A stretch of 64,000 bases of DNA from Chlorops oryzae (GCA_020466095.1 CM035808.1:819501-883500); one strand, 5' to 3'. Counted from the first letter of the stretch, positions 33,201-45,500 are shown. Translations and numbers: made by a program. Notes: generated from the letters alone by a model not told the origin.

Positions 33201-36009
33201 GGTACAATTTATGGATCATTTTAGGTACACCCTGAAATTTCCATTTTCCAACACTGATTTGTGCCTAACTCCGAGCTTATATATCGCACACTAATCACTA
33301 AACCGGCATAATTCAAAATTTTTTTAATCAATTTTTTCATGTTCGCCAACATTTTACTGCAGGAAAAGAAACACTTGGAAAATTAACATTTACACTTATT
33401 GATTCTGCAGTTAATTAAGAATAAAATAAATTTAGAAAAAAAATTGATTTTACAGACGTCGGGAGTTATAGGCTGTTTGCCCGAGAAATGCAAAATTTAG
33501 AGTTGTGCCGATTTAGTGATTAGTGTGCGATATGAATATTTTCTATGATCAAAAAAAAGCAGAATGGCTCAAACGAAAGAGGTCGAAAATGTGTTATACT
33601 CAGAACTCGATCGATACGCACCATTCGAACCTTTTTACTCATGATGACACAATCGCTAACGATTCCAATATATACGTTAAAACCTCTCTCAGCGCTTTCT
33701 CGTCAAAACGAATTCTTCTTCTCTGCTAACGGTGTGTGCGTGCACAGTGGGAAAATTTAGAACAAACTAGCTGATTGTAAAAGAGCATCAAAAATATTTA
33801 TCATCTCATATCTAAGGCAGATAGTATTCAACCTAGTTTAAACTTTTTGAAGGTCCAATCTTTCAAATGATAGTCTTCAAAAGAAAAATTTTTATATATA
33901 TTAGAAATTTTCGAAAAATTCAAATATAGCAAAGATATTTGATTGAGTTAACCCTGCAAGACATGCCTACCCGAAACACTAATATAGTTGAAAAAAAATT
34001 TAAAAACACTAATACAAATAAAATAAAAAGTTTAGGGTATGATATGAGTGATAACGAGTAGGATAAAAGCCTTTGTTAAATTATTTGCGTAAAAAAGACG
34101 GCTGATGTAAGCGGCTTTGTGCTATGCGAAAGTAAAGTTTTTCTTGCTAAATCCGACTACTTGTTAAGAATTTTTTTTGGACTAGATAAGCATCACTATG
34201 GAAAAAAATTGTTAAGTCGAAAGAATTTTTTTGGACCTCACTCTTTCAAATATTATCTTTTTTCCACATTACTTAAAGCTGCCTAAAATACTACCGGTAT
34301 TTGCCAATTAATCACTCTTTTCAAAGAATTAGGGTTTTCCTGAGGCCCAAATATATACCAAAAATGTGATAATACTACTGATATATCTATTCTAACGAAT
34401 TTTGTTGTTAACTATATCACATTGTAACCCTAGGAATTCATAAAAAAATAGTACTGGATATTTCACTCGTGAAACAGTCAGTATGCCTACCATGAAAAAG
34501 CAAGACAACTGTATGTCAAAACATACGCGAGTGTTCATATGAAAGAAAAGGATAAATTCTTACACATACATTTGTTTCAGGTAGTTTTTTCACACTGCCC
34601 TTAAAGAGCTAATAGAATCTTTTTCATATTGACTACCAAAAAGTATAGTTAGCGCTATTAGTTAAATCTCCTGGTAATTAACAGGTAGTGTGTTTTCAGG
34701 GAAACTGGCATGAAGACTAAAAGAAGATATTCCAAAATTTTAAACTTTCGAATCTCTTAAATCGAGTTGAAGACTACGATCCTCAAAGCTTCTTGAACCG
34801 AGTTTCATCCAACGATCATGATTAGCCCTAAAAGAACATTTAGCTCATAAGCTTTAATGCTTTAAAGCGCTCTACTTTCGGAATTCTATAGAAGTTTCTT
34901 ATCACTTTTCAGTGCCAAAGAATTTTTATAAGTGACAATAGATTGCTGGCAAGGTCCCAGTGTACCTAATTGTAATCAAATAAACTGCAAATATAATACT
35001 CATCTATTCGGGGCTTTTAAGGAAAGGCGAAACATTATATCTCGATGGATGAATGTCTTTCAAAAGCAAACTAATCACGCATAACAGTTTTGGAAACATT
35101 TTGGTTTGTCCCACTGTCGACAAAGGTATACAATTTAGTTTCGAAAAGCGTAAACACCCAACAACCTTCGAAACCATCCAAAACGGAAGAGAGCAGACAT
35201 CATTTACATACTAAACGCATTTTGTTTCGTTTGTCAGAATATGCTAGTTCAAAGATTTTAAATGGCAATTGAATAATCAATTGAATAAAATGAGCTTTAG
35301 TTTTATCAGTTCCCAGACGATTGGATGAAGACATACATACATATTATAACCTGCGAATGTTGAAATAATCAGCTGCTTTTGGCGTTAAGAGCCCAAGAGT
35401 CTTTCATCTCGCGATACTCTTGTCTTCGTAGATACCAACGTCAATTGAGTACATAAGCGAAATGGTAGGTGCAGAGATATGAATAGAAAAAGTTGAAACG
35501 TATGCTAATATGACACGACTGTAGATGAAAGTACAAAAGAATACATGGGAAAATACAAATAGAAGAATTAAGAAATGCATCAGATATATCGTTTAGTTTG
35601 GCTCTCGACGCAATTTTTGCATTTCGGGGTCATATGGCAGAGGGAACAACTTTAAAGTATAAACAGACACAAATCGTTTTGCAGAAAAATGATTACCCTA
35701 CTTAAATTCCTATACAGAAATCCGTATTTAATCCGACAGAGGACGATGTATGAGCAGAGTATTACTGCTTGAATCCCTTCCTAAACTATGAAGTAGTAGT
35801 AGGAGTAGGCAAACAAAAAGAAAAGCGGACGAAACAACAATCGCAAAATGAATCATCACAAATAAACCACCTTACGTACGACATATCTACATAACTTACC
35901 ATAAGTTTTCTTCTCCAGATTTGGCATCCTTCTTCTTCGATGTCGTCAAGGATGATGTAAGCGCAGTACCGATTGGCGCATTTGCTTCCACCGCTGTCAT
36001 TTTCTTCAT
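24225..36009 (-). CDS. Dlic: Cytoplasmic dynein 1 light intermediate chain
   Basis: Minus-strand exons 36009-35900, 26059-25869, 25778-25378, 25289-25060, 24975-24864, 24797-24618 and 24483-24225 give about 493 aa once one base is discounted, the length known for fly Dlic. Dlic joins the dynein heavy chain to cargo adaptors. Evidence: P-loop GDNATGKT in exon 2, [16 protein letters not shown] in exon 3, [20 protein letters not shown] in exon 4, [15 protein letters not shown] in exon 5, and the C-terminal adaptor-binding helix ANFFNSLL in exon 7. The N-terminal exon was recovered 9.8 kb upstream: ...GEENLW joins [11 protein letters not shown] in phase, and an in-frame stop precedes its ATG. Exon 7 has an extra base in a five-A run (plus strand 24316-24320) that would stop translation early; removing it restores ...[15 protein letters not shown]... 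to TGA at 24225. The exon 5 donor is weak (GTTCGT). Confidence 0.95.
26695..26972. mobile_element. TIR element with CACTATCTGCGCAA ends
   Basis: Left AGCTAGGATCCCACTATCTG and right (inverse) AGCCTGAATCTCACTATCTG pair over about 30 bases; the loop is A/T-rich without coding content. Short non-autonomous element; class unknown. Confidence 0.65.
27430..28090. repeat. A-rich TTCAAAAAAA tract with a 256-bp tandem duplication
   Basis: Runs of ATTCAAAAAAA variants; within them a segment starting CAGTCAAAAATTCCAAATTA at 27657 recurs at 27913 (period about 256), including TTCAAAAAGCACAGTTAAAT. Noncoding. Confidence 0.85.
29158..32636 (+). CDS. Armadillo-repeat protein, ARMC2-like, nested in Dlic intron 1
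   Basis: Nine exons: 29158-29434, 29518-29626, 29692-29936, 30002-30234, 30298-30435, 30529-31221, 31282-31465, 31516-31764 and 31818-32636, about 981 aa. The N-terminal part carries [10 protein letters not shown]...RPPSAFSM, which resembles the proline/arginine segment of ARMC2; the C-terminal half is helical armadillo repeats ([45 protein letters not shown]). In Chlamydomonas and mammals ARMC2 serves axoneme assembly (radial-spoke transport) and sperm motility; a male-germline role here is inference. The gene lies wholly inside Dlic intron 1 on the opposite strand. Exons 6 and 7 join out of frame by one base (near 31213-31221): exon 7 must be read [12 protein letters not shown], so an indel is likely. 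The start ATG has an A-rich context but no upstream proof. AATAAA overlaps the stop at 32632. Confidence 0.85.
32662..33256. mobile_element. hAT-like non-autonomous element with AGGTACA repeats
   Basis: Ends CAGTGTTGGAAAA and ...TTTTCCAACACTG, flanked by a perfect 8-bp duplication ATTTGTGC (32654-32661 and 33257-33264). TTAGGTACA-like subterminal motifs recur at both ends (32706, 32715, 32745, 33179, 33200, 33222). It sits 25 bases after the ARMC2-like stop codon, probably in or beside its 3' UTR. 595 bp, no ORF. Confidence 0.9.
33281..33533. mobile_element. 253-bp TIR element (ATATCGCACACTAATCAC)
   Basis: Left ATATCGCACACTAATCACTA and right complement (TAGTGATTAGTGTGCGATAT) form about 30-bp inverted repeats. 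Related sequence starts near 63825 (ATATCGCACCTTTGCTAATA) and parts resemble 6150-6300 inside the 1.67-kb element. Confidence 0.8.
33534..35899. other. Proximal part of Dlic intron 1
   Basis: A/T-rich intron with no recognisable gene, RNA or clear repeat; the few open frames of 60-70 codons look random. Confidence 0.6.
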
Positions 36010-37479
36010 TCTCGAACGACTGCGGATGACCGAGGATGCGATGGAAGAACTAATACGATCTTATCGCAGCTCCCTCTTTTGCTTCTTTTGTACAGCAATA
36101 ACAATTGCGTTTCGACGTGAATATAACGAGGAACATAAAATAAATCACGATTCCGATAACTTCACGCAATATATACTAAAAAAAAACTTTCGAATGAAAT
36201 GCGAAGTTTTTCTTTTTCGTGTTTGGATTTTTTCTAAACTTTCAAGTCATACAACACTACAAGTGACACTCTCCAAATATTTTTTTAGGTGTGTTAAGAA
36301 TGTGTGGGAGTGAGGGCGACAGCGAATAATCGAATTGTGTGCGAATGAAGAAGATAGAGGTTCGTTCACAGATGTCAAAAACCTTGGTTATAACTGATTA
36401 GTGCCCGTTTAGACGTACGTCAACATCGTTCAACAAAACACAGTTTGTTCAAGATTCGCTAGCGGGGTGAGGAAGATGATTTTTGTTGAACGTACTCGGC
36501 TATTATTATTCTCTTTGTATCTATCTTCTTAGTGTGAAACTTGAAAACCAGCCCTGTACGAGTTTTTGACATTTGTTTCACATATTTTCGTCATTCGTAT
36601 TGAAAAGTCGAAGTGCTTCTGCAAACATTTTTTTTAAGCCCGTGAAACAAAGGCGAAAAATTGAAAATTTTTAATTATGCAATTCCTTTTCTTTTCTCTC
36701 CATTATTTGTTATTTTCAACAAAGATGCTCAAAAATATTTTCCTTTCTTCCAAGACGCGTTTTGTTCAATTTTATTGAAGTTAATAAAACTTGTCAATCG
36801 AGATTTTCGAATATTGGCATTGCAGTATTTTCGGTCAAATATTTTATATATACCTATATTTTATATATAAAATTGTGTAACGATGTTGCCCATACGTGTA
36901 AACGGAAGCTTAAAGTTTGCTCAAGTGCTCCACTTATAACCTAGATTTTGCTCCAGTGCTCGAGTCACGTATAAAGCTCGAGTTATAACTAGAGCCCATA
37001 AAGATTGTTAAAACAAATTTTATTCCATACATTTCTCTGTAAATAATAAAGTTAAAAAATTAAAAATATTAATATAAACAGATAAATAAAAATATGACTT
37101 ATAATCAGTTTAAAATATCTTTTACTATTTTCTATTTCAAAACCATTGTATGGAAAAAAATTATTTAAAACAACAGGCTCTAGTTATACCCTAGATTTTT
37201 CACTGCTGATATATGGGGAAAAAAACATAACATCTAAAACATAGATCTAGCTAGATGGCTTCAAACTGTTGAAAACATCAATGGTTTTTGAAGACTATCG
37301 ATAGTTTTCATTCATGGACTTTTACTTCAGCATCGGAAAGGTGGTGCTGTCGGTGACAGAGGGATGTCTTCTTTTTGAAATGGACAGATTCCTAAAAATG
37401 CCTTTATTTAGATACGGGCGGGAGCCGCTCGAAAATGCATCTTTCCATTATCAAAGTTATCGATTGTCAAAATTATCGA
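36010..37479. other. Upstream of Dlic; Dlic 5' UTR and promoter region
   Basis: It should hold the Dlic transcription start on the minus strand. ACGTCAACATCGTTCAACAA at 36418 is nearly the inverse complement of 16415-16440. No other supported feature. Confidence 0.45.
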
Positions 37480-37489
37480 TAACCGAAAC

Positions 37490-38493
37490 TATCGATGATG
37501 ATGGTGATAATGGTTTTGATGTTGTTGATGGTGATGGTGTTGATGTTGTTGATGGTGATGGTGATGATGTTGATGATGGTTATGATGGTGATGATGATTA
37601 TCATGGTGATGATGATGGTGAGGTTGGTGATGATGATGGTGGTGGTGAGGTTGGTGATGATGGTGTTGATGGTGATGATGGTGTTGATGGTGTTGATGTT
37701 GTTGATGGTGAGGTTGGTGATGATGATGGTGGTGGTGGGGTTGGTGATGGTGGTGATGATGGTGTTGATGTTGTTGATGGTGTTGATGGTGATGATGATA
37801 ATCATGGCGAAGGTGAGGTTGGTAGTGATGATGGTGATGCTGATGATGTTGGTGATGATGATTATGATGGTGTTGATGTTGTTGATGGTGATGATGATGG
37901 TGAGGTTGGTGATGATGATGGTGTTGATGTTGTTGATGGTGATGATGATGATGATGATGGTGAGGTTGGTGATGATGATGGTGTTGATGACTATGATGGT
38001 GTTGATGTTGGTTATGATGATGATGGTGAGGTTGGTGATGATGGTGTTGATGTTGTTGATGTTGTTGATGGTGATGATGGTGAAGTTGGTGATGATGATG
38101 GTGGTGGTGAGGTTGGTGATGATGATGGTGTTGATGGTGATGATTGTGATGGTGTTGATGATGGTGGTGTTGATGGTGAGGTTGAGTGATGATGATGGTG
38201 ATGATGGTGTTGATGACTATGATGGTGTTGATGTTGGTTATGATGATGATGGTGAGGTTGGTGATGATGGTGTTGATGTTGTTGATGGTGATGATGGTGA
38301 AGTTGGTGATGATGATGGTGGTGGTGAGGTTGGTGATGATGATGGTGTTGATGATGGTGGTGTTGATGGTGATGTGGTTTATGATGATGGTGATGTTGGT
38401 TATGATGATGATGGTGAGGTTGGTGATGATGGTGTTGATGGTTGAGGTTGGTGATGATTATGATGGTGAAGATGTTGTTGATGTTGGTGATGG
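37490..38493. repeat. ~1-kb GATGATGGTGTT satellite
   Basis: Almost entirely built of GATGGT, GATGAT and GGTGTT trimer combinations, giving artificial open frames on both strands (Asp/Gly/Val, Met/Val and His/Asn). Higher-order units occur, for example GTTGATGTTGTTGATGGTGA. It is preceded by ATCGAT-containing sequence (37450-37493) like the 2935-3235 array. Confidence 0.95.
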
Positions 38494-38496
38494 TGT

Positions 38497-39175
38497 TCAA
38501 ATTTGAAAATGTACCTTCCGACAGTTCTCCAACTCTACTGAGATGACTGAGAATTTCTTCAATTCATGCCCTTATATACGTTTCCGAAATCATGAATTCA
38601 GTGAGAATTGTAGGAATTTTTTGAAAAAAAAGAACCACTTCAAGAGGTAGTTTTGCATTTGGAGGGAAATACTGATTGGAAATTGGTTTTTAGGACGAAT
38701 ACCATCAAAGGGAACTATGAGCGTATTCGGAGGGTGCTTTTGGGGGTTCAAGCCCCCCTCGAATTGTTCGGAATTACAAAGGGGATTGAGAAAATGATTT
38801 CGGTGGATAGCTTTGTTATGCCTTAAACCTCTTCCGAAATAGTTTTCTGCGTCGGTGTGTGTCGGAAGGCAACTAAATATTATATAATATATAAGAAGGG
38901 TATACGAATATAACATTTGTCCAGCGGGCTGCATCAAGGAATCGAGGAGTTTATAAGGTCAGTCGAGTAGGACAACAGTACAGTTAAGTCGAAGACGAAC
39001 AAAGAGAACAAAAGATGTGATATTGTCATCACCCTGAAGTCTTCTTCTGTATCTTCCATGTCCCCACGAACCCCACCATGGCTTGTTTTAAATCAGCCCT
39101 CGGACTTAACGAGCCATAGATCTAAGCAGTGATGCCAACTTAACGCTTTTCGCGCTAGATCTAGCGCTTTTGGAA
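38497..39175 (+). repeat. Unique tail joined to the satellite (copy A), LTR-like
   Basis: Nearly identical to 48297-48970. It contains TATATAATATATAAGAAGGG as a possible TATA region (38880-38900), followed by GTCAGTCGAGTAGGACAACA, a layout like an LTR promoter; this is inference only. It ends around TCTAGCGCTTTTGGAAGGC, where A and B diverge. No ORF of note. Confidence 0.8.
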
Positions 39176-39570
39176 GGCGCTTATGGAGGTCAAGCACTCC
39201 TTACGAGTGCGGTTCGTAGAGTGTAAAAATGTAGTAAAAAATTATAATCTTTTGTTCCTGGTGCAAACATTGAACATGATAAAATTTCCACGTAGTCTTA
39301 TATGGTTTCCAGACTATTGCGTTAAACTGATTTTAGTACCTTAAGTAGACTTTAGTAGTGAGTTTAAACTGAGTTTAGGGTATTTAAATTCAGAAATAAA
39401 CTCATGAGTTTAGGCATTCGTTGCTGCAACCCTTACATTTCACTACCTTTTTTGACAACGATGAAAATGCCTGTTTGCTTTTTTTTCAAATCTTTAGAGG
39501 TAAAATTAATTTTAGTTTGTTTTAATAATAAAAAAAAATAAAATTTCTTTCTCCCCACATAATCTTGTTT

Positions 39571-39640
39571 TCGCCCGGATTCGAACCTCAGCCTTTCGGG
39601 TTCCAAGGCGGAGACCTATCCACTATACCACGATATCCTT
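39571..39640 (-). other. tRNA-like sequence (A box and B box), probably SINE-derived or pseudogene
   Basis: On the minus strand TGGTATAGTGGATAGG (A box) and GAGGTTCGAATCC (B box) are spaced as in a tRNA, and GCCTT/AAGGC can form an anticodon-like stem. The T stem beyond the B box pairs badly and no sound 7-base anticodon loop forms, so a working tRNA is unlikely. Confidence 0.5.
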
Positions 39641-39649
39641 TCGATCAAT

Positions 39650-41450
39650 CAAAGCAAACAACTAATTTAAGTTCGAACAGGCGTGTGAGCTCGTAAACTC
39701 AGAATTTACAGTCTGAAAGGGTATTTTCTAAATTCAACTTAAGGAGCTAAATTCAGATTTTAAGTTGACAGTCTGGAAGTCATATTATACTCTTTATAGA
39801 AAAGTTTTTGTAAAATATATCACCTTCTAAGCCATATAGAAAGAATATTTAAAAAACAAAATGCTCTCATGTCACAACAGGGAAAATTAAACTCCGATAA
39901 TGGAGGAAAACTTGAAAAATGTTCCCATTTCATGGAACTTTCATGTACCCTGAAAACAGCATTTCTACATAATCATTTTCTATCAAGACTACACATACAT
40001 ACATATATTTGTATCTTCAAACGAGTAAGGGAAAAGTAAGTCCAAATTCGATCGTCATGATCCTTGGACCAATTGAAATTTTGAACGATTTTGCACTTCA
40101 GTTCTGTGACGTCCTCGTAAACCTTCAAAAAGGTTAAATAAACTAAGTTGAAGAGTAAAAAAAAAAATGTTTTTGTAGTGTTTTTTTCAATTTATGGTCA
40201 CCGTAGTTAAAAGAATGTTGTGCAACAAAAATCCCCCCGCCCGAGCGGCGGCCCATTAGCCTACGGCGTAGACAAACCTTCATATCGAAATGGCGATCTT
40301 AAGCCGTTCGAATTATTTTTGAAGAATGAATTCTCGTCAATTAACTCGAGTCAAAAAGCCGTCCCGTCCGTCGCGGTGTTGTTTATAGTACATATGTATA
40401 TATGTATATGCCCCGCCGAAGTGGACTATTAAATTTTTGATTTTTTTACGCTGATAAACAAAATCTTGAGCTCCACAGACTGCAGAAGCAAATTCCTTTC
40501 CTTTGAGCGAAAAAATTTTATGAAGAGAGATCCTCTATAAAATTGAAAATTCTCAGCAGTCAGTCCCTAAATATCGAGGTAAGCCTTCAGTTTTCATGGG
40601 CTATAAATATAAATTCTTCAAAACATACTTTCAATTACTAGCAAGGATCTTGTAACTCCCATTTACCAAAACGAAGTACTCTGAGGTTGCCTGGAATATG
40701 ACCAGTTAAAATGTCCGGTATTTTATATATAAGAATAGGCGGGACCTTGATTAGCAACAAATGATCTTGAAGAAGCGTGGTTAAAAAATTAGACCAACTG
40801 GTACAAATGGGATAATTGAGCTCTCATTGACCACAGAAGGCCTACTCGAGGAGTAGTTATGTGTGAGAGTGGTTATCTGTCAATGACAGCTTAATGTTAA
40901 AAAAAAAATACAGTTAAAGGCATTGTGGTTGACAATTTAAAAGGGATAAGTTCTGGTACTTTTGTGACTAGTCGGGGAGTACCCTTCAGTACGAACAATC
41001 ACAATTAGTCTTTTTTCATAATGAATTCATGGGTTGAAGATAACTAGTGAATTCATATAGGAGATGTAATGGAGCTGGTAATGAAACTTCAGTTTATTTT
41101 GTAGTGAACAATAGCTAGTGAGAAAGCTAGTGAAATTAGTAGCCACTACATCGATAGGATCGGTAACCCATGAATTAAATTATGAAAGGTAATCTATAGA
41201 GTAAGCAAATCATTACCGCCAGCAACATCCCCGTGGTTAAATTCATGAGTGCAATGAATTGCCAGTAATATGGTCGGTAACCAGTGGTGGTTACTGTCAA
41301 CCAGTGAACTCACTAGTCTATCACGGGTGAGCCATAGTGAAGGGTAGTTGGAGAGTAGAGCAGTATATGCATCTGATCGATACCAGATACCAAAGGAAAT
41401 CTATAATATTGCAAGTGAATACGCAATGACATTAAACGAAAAATTATTGG
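39650..41450. other. Intergenic stretch upstream of the MARVEL gene
   Basis: Mostly A/T-rich. A GC-rich island at about 40230-40430 (CCGCCCGAGCGGCGGCCC) carries a 70-codon open frame from 40220 that I cannot identify. Around 40960-41340 short motifs such as CTAGTGAATTCAT and ACTAGTGAA recur in both orientations, suggesting an old inverted-repeat element. Confidence 0.4.
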
Positions 41451-41826
41451 TTGGGCAAGAAGAAGTTTAAGAGTTTTGGACCAAAATCCCAAAAAATCCG
41501 AAAAACTCATGACGTCCGATTTCGATGAAAATTTATATATAGAATAAGTGAAAAATTTTAAAAATTTTGTACTAAAAGTTTTCAAAAAACTTATTACAAC
41601 TAGTCCTTTTTGGACCAGTTTGAACTAGACACAAATGTCCTTTTTGGACCAGTTTGGAACTAGCCCAAACTAGACTATTGTAATCATATTATTAAAAAAT
41701 TTGAGTCCTCAAAATTCTTAAATTTTTTCCTGTAATTATATAAAATTTCATCGAAATCGGACTCATTAATTTTTCGGATTTTTTTGTTTTTCCGGTCCAT
41801 AACTCTTAAACTTCCTCAAGCGCGCA
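41451..41826. mobile_element. Foldback element (AAGTTTAAGAGTTTTGGACC arms)
   Basis: The left arm 41451-41545 (AAGTTTAAGAG..., ATCCGAAAAACTCAT, CCGATTTCGATGAAAATTT) is inversely repeated at 41745-41826. The loop holds two copies of TCCTTTTTGGACCAGTTT. No coding content. Confidence 0.75.
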
Positions 41827-42550
41827 ATTTTTTCCAATGTCTTATAATTGCTCAATATACCACTGTGGCAAATGTAATCACTACCAAAGCACTTTTTCTC
41901 TCGCTACGCCCTTGATGATATCTCTCAAGAATATTTAGAAAAATACCGCACGAACTTTTGTGACCGCATGAGACAGCAAAAACAACAACAAAAACAAACT
42001 GTTGGGAAAGAAAAAAACACCTTCGGATTGTTTTATCCAAATACAATTCATTCAGTCGAGAGAGCGCGTTTGAACGATACGGATCGTGTTGTGGTAGAAG
42101 ATTACTATTATTTGGAGTTGAAAAGAGAAGCCCTGAAAACCCGTTTGAACGAGCGTTGTTAGCGGTGAAAACGTCAACGGTGAAGTGTATCTGAACGCAT
42201 TTATATCTTGCGTTTTTGTTTTCCTTTCCGGCAATAATATTTTTTTCACCCCATTTCGAAGTAGACGTCTCTCACATATAGAGAAACTTTTTTTTTACCT
42301 TACGTCGAATCTATTTTTGGTCAATTTAGCGTGACATCAACACAAAAAAAAAAAAAAAAAAAAAAAACCACCATTAGTTCAAGGGGCACGCACAGTCCCG
42401 AGTGAGGTTAAAGCATAAAAAAAAAATACGCTAAGCGAAAATAATTAACCCCCATACAGTAACTACGAATAGAGTGCATTTGAATTCTTTGAGATTTTTT
42501 TTCGGTTTGAATAAAATACAAAAAAAAAGAAAGAAGAAAACCTAGATAAA

Positions 42551-45500
42551 ATGGTGGAAACAGTTGTCACCGTTGAGCGTTCTCAAACAACACAAGCAGC
42601 TCCGCCACCAAGTGGTGGTGGTATCACCGCCTTGAGAATTAATATTCCGTATTTTACGACGGTGCCCGGAATAATAACTAAGCTTGTCGAATATCGTATA
42701 GTATGACACTAATTAGATTGAATCGAATTCAGTTCCTTTTAATTAAGACAGAATCATGGGAGAATCGTATATTTCAAAGTTATCACCAATTTTCTACAAT
42801 AAAATCGACGCAGTGACAAAAACTAGTGCACCACCTGCTCGATTTCTTCTGGGTGTAAACATTTCCATAAATGCCGAACATTCGCGCTTCGTAAATTCAA
42901 AATTCAAAGAAAAACAGAAAAAACAAGTAAGGGTGTTATAGTCAGGCGAGCCTGACAATAGGATACCCGACACAGACACACGTGTTCAAATAATTTTTAA
43001 CATCAAGAGGTGTTTAAGACCATAAGAGGCCCCATATACCGACTTTTGATAGATTTCTTTATGAAAACTGCCCCTTTGCCACGCCCACTTTTCCAATTTT
43101 TGTTGAACTATAATCGGAGGCTTAAATATACGCTCTAATTTTAAGTTTCATTAAAATATTTCGAAAAAGTCCGATTTTAAGGCAGTTTTGTGATTTTTGT
43201 GACAGACCCTAGTACTGGAGGTACCCTTAAAAATGGACCGTTCAAAGAAATTTTTTGGAAGGATGTTTAAGGCTACAAAGGAAGCATAAGTGCCAAATTT
43301 CGTTCAAGTCCCATTTGAATTTCGGGTGTAGGAGGCAATTTTCGAAAAACTCCCTTCGGCCACGCCCACTTTTCCAAATTTTTTTAATAACTTGTCTTTA
43401 AATATGTTCAAATATTAAATTTCATCAAAATTTCTTGAAAAACTTCGATTTTAGAGCAGTTTTTGTGATTTTCATAACAGACCCTAGTACTGGAGGTACC
43501 CCTAAAAATGGTCCGATCGGGTCCATTCTCGAACTTGCTCTTACTCATGTCCCCGTGAGCACGCATACCAAATTTTGTCAAGATAGCTCAACTCCTTCGA
43601 TAAGATAACTGTATACAGACAGACGGACAGACAACAGACGGACATGTCTAAATCGAATCTCCTGGTGACGCTGATCATTATATATTTTGTATAGTCTATC
43701 TCGACTGGTTCTGGGTGTTACACACAACCACACAAACGCAATATACCCTCGACAGAGAGTGTGTCGGGTATAAAAATCAATCACACCACAATCCCCTCAA
43801 GCGAACAGGGCAAGTCATCAAAATCGAAAGTTCTGTCGGACGGGAAAGTAATTAATTATCTATGGTATCATCGTCGGCGTTAATAGCCTTCGTGACCTTA
43901 AGCGCAGCTGTAATTACTCCAGAACGAAGTCTTTTAGCCAAATTTCGATCCACTCATTATATTAGGCAATTTGGTCAAAAACAATTTTTAACCCTCTACC
44001 GCATACGAACCCATATATGGTTCTGACAAAAAACAAAAAAAAAAAACAGAAAAATTATGCATAATTAATTTTTTAAGTCTTAACCCTGCTGGTGCCATTT
44101 GTTCCAAAATGCAACTATTGTGAGGGCAATATCAGAAGAATGATGGGCATTTCCAAACGGACGCGACACTTAAATGAGCAATTTTAAGCCCCGAATTCAA
44201 GTACGCGGTAAATAGTACTTTTGCTTCTCAATATTTTCGTGCAGATTATGCGGACTTTTATATTTTTCAAAGTTTCTATGCAGTCCCGAATGGCAATCAG
44301 CTATATACGGACGCGACAAAAAGTTTACTTTTTCTGGAAATTCCCATATATGAATTTTTTTTTCGTAAAGTATTTAAAAATTCTTATATTTACCATGTGT
44401 TTTGTATGGAAAATACAGCATGGACCATATGGTCTTTAACCCGGTAGCGCCTAGCGATGCCATATGACATCACTCAAAGGGTGCGTTTTCTGACATCGCC
44501 ATACCTGTACCAGTACATATTTTATGTTATTTTTTATATCTATTTTTTTTTTTAATTCAGGCGCTACCGGGTTAAGGCATTAAGTGTAACTTTCTTAAAC
44601 TTAATAGCAGAGTTAATAAAACTATAAAAAAATTTGACGATTTTTTAATATATGGGTTAATTTTTTTTTTTTGAATGGGTTAAAGATTTTATTTTAAAAA
44701 AATTTTTCTTTGGGTTTTTTCTGATTTTTTTTTTGCTGCCACTTTAAAGTTTTTCTCGCAATATTTTTATTTTTATTTTCACGCCTTGCTTATTTATCTT
44801 TTTATTAGGGTGCTAATCGGTTTTCTATACTTAATCTGTACTTACATTTATTATTGCTGTATGTGGAGTATGTGAGGAATTAGCGATCAGGACCACTGTT
44901 GTCAATTTAGGAGAATCGACGCTTAATTAAGAGGAATTTCTGTTTCAGGAGAATTTTTATGGGACCAAGATTTGTTTTTATAAGATTTCAACATCAAATT
45001 TCAATGATTTTTGGAATTACTTAAAGACAATCAAGGGATATACCTCCTAAAAACAAACATCAATGACGAGAAAAAAAGAAATTCGATGAAATAATTTCAA
45101 AAAACATTGATTAAAAAAAATTTGTTACGAAAAATCCTTTTGAATTTCAATTTATAGCATCTGAAGTGCCTTGTATCTGGTTTACCATACCGCGAGAACC
45201 GCTGCACATATTCAACATATGCAAATATATGGAACCAGTTGCAATCAAAAGCGCAATTCATTGAAACTGGTTCCATATGTTTGCTTGTTTTGAACATGTG
45301 CACTCATTTCTGCGCTAAAAATTCTCGAATTTTTTGAAGACTAAAATTCCAAAGCCTTGCATACATATGTACGTGTAAAGGCCTTTACTCTCAGCAACAT
45401 ACATACATATATTTATGGAAATTATGTCTTTACATATTTGCTTAAATGCGTGTGTTGCAAACGCCAACATTAGACACCGAAAAGTCGTGTGCCTCTCCCA

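Noticed and set aside
35921..36313. Plus-strand 130-codon [15 protein letters not shown]...
   Set aside because: Antisense to the first coding exon and 5' region of Dlic, which joins in phase to the next Dlic exon.
37314..38506. Long open frames of 291, 316 and 162 codons on both strands
   Set aside because: They are produced by a trinucleotide-based satellite that has few stop codons in any frame; composition is only Asp/Gly/Val, Met/Val or His/Asn.
39571..39640. Functional tRNA gene on the minus strand
   Set aside because: A and B boxes are present, but T-stem pairing fails and no sound 7-base anticodon loop forms; listed only as tRNA-like.
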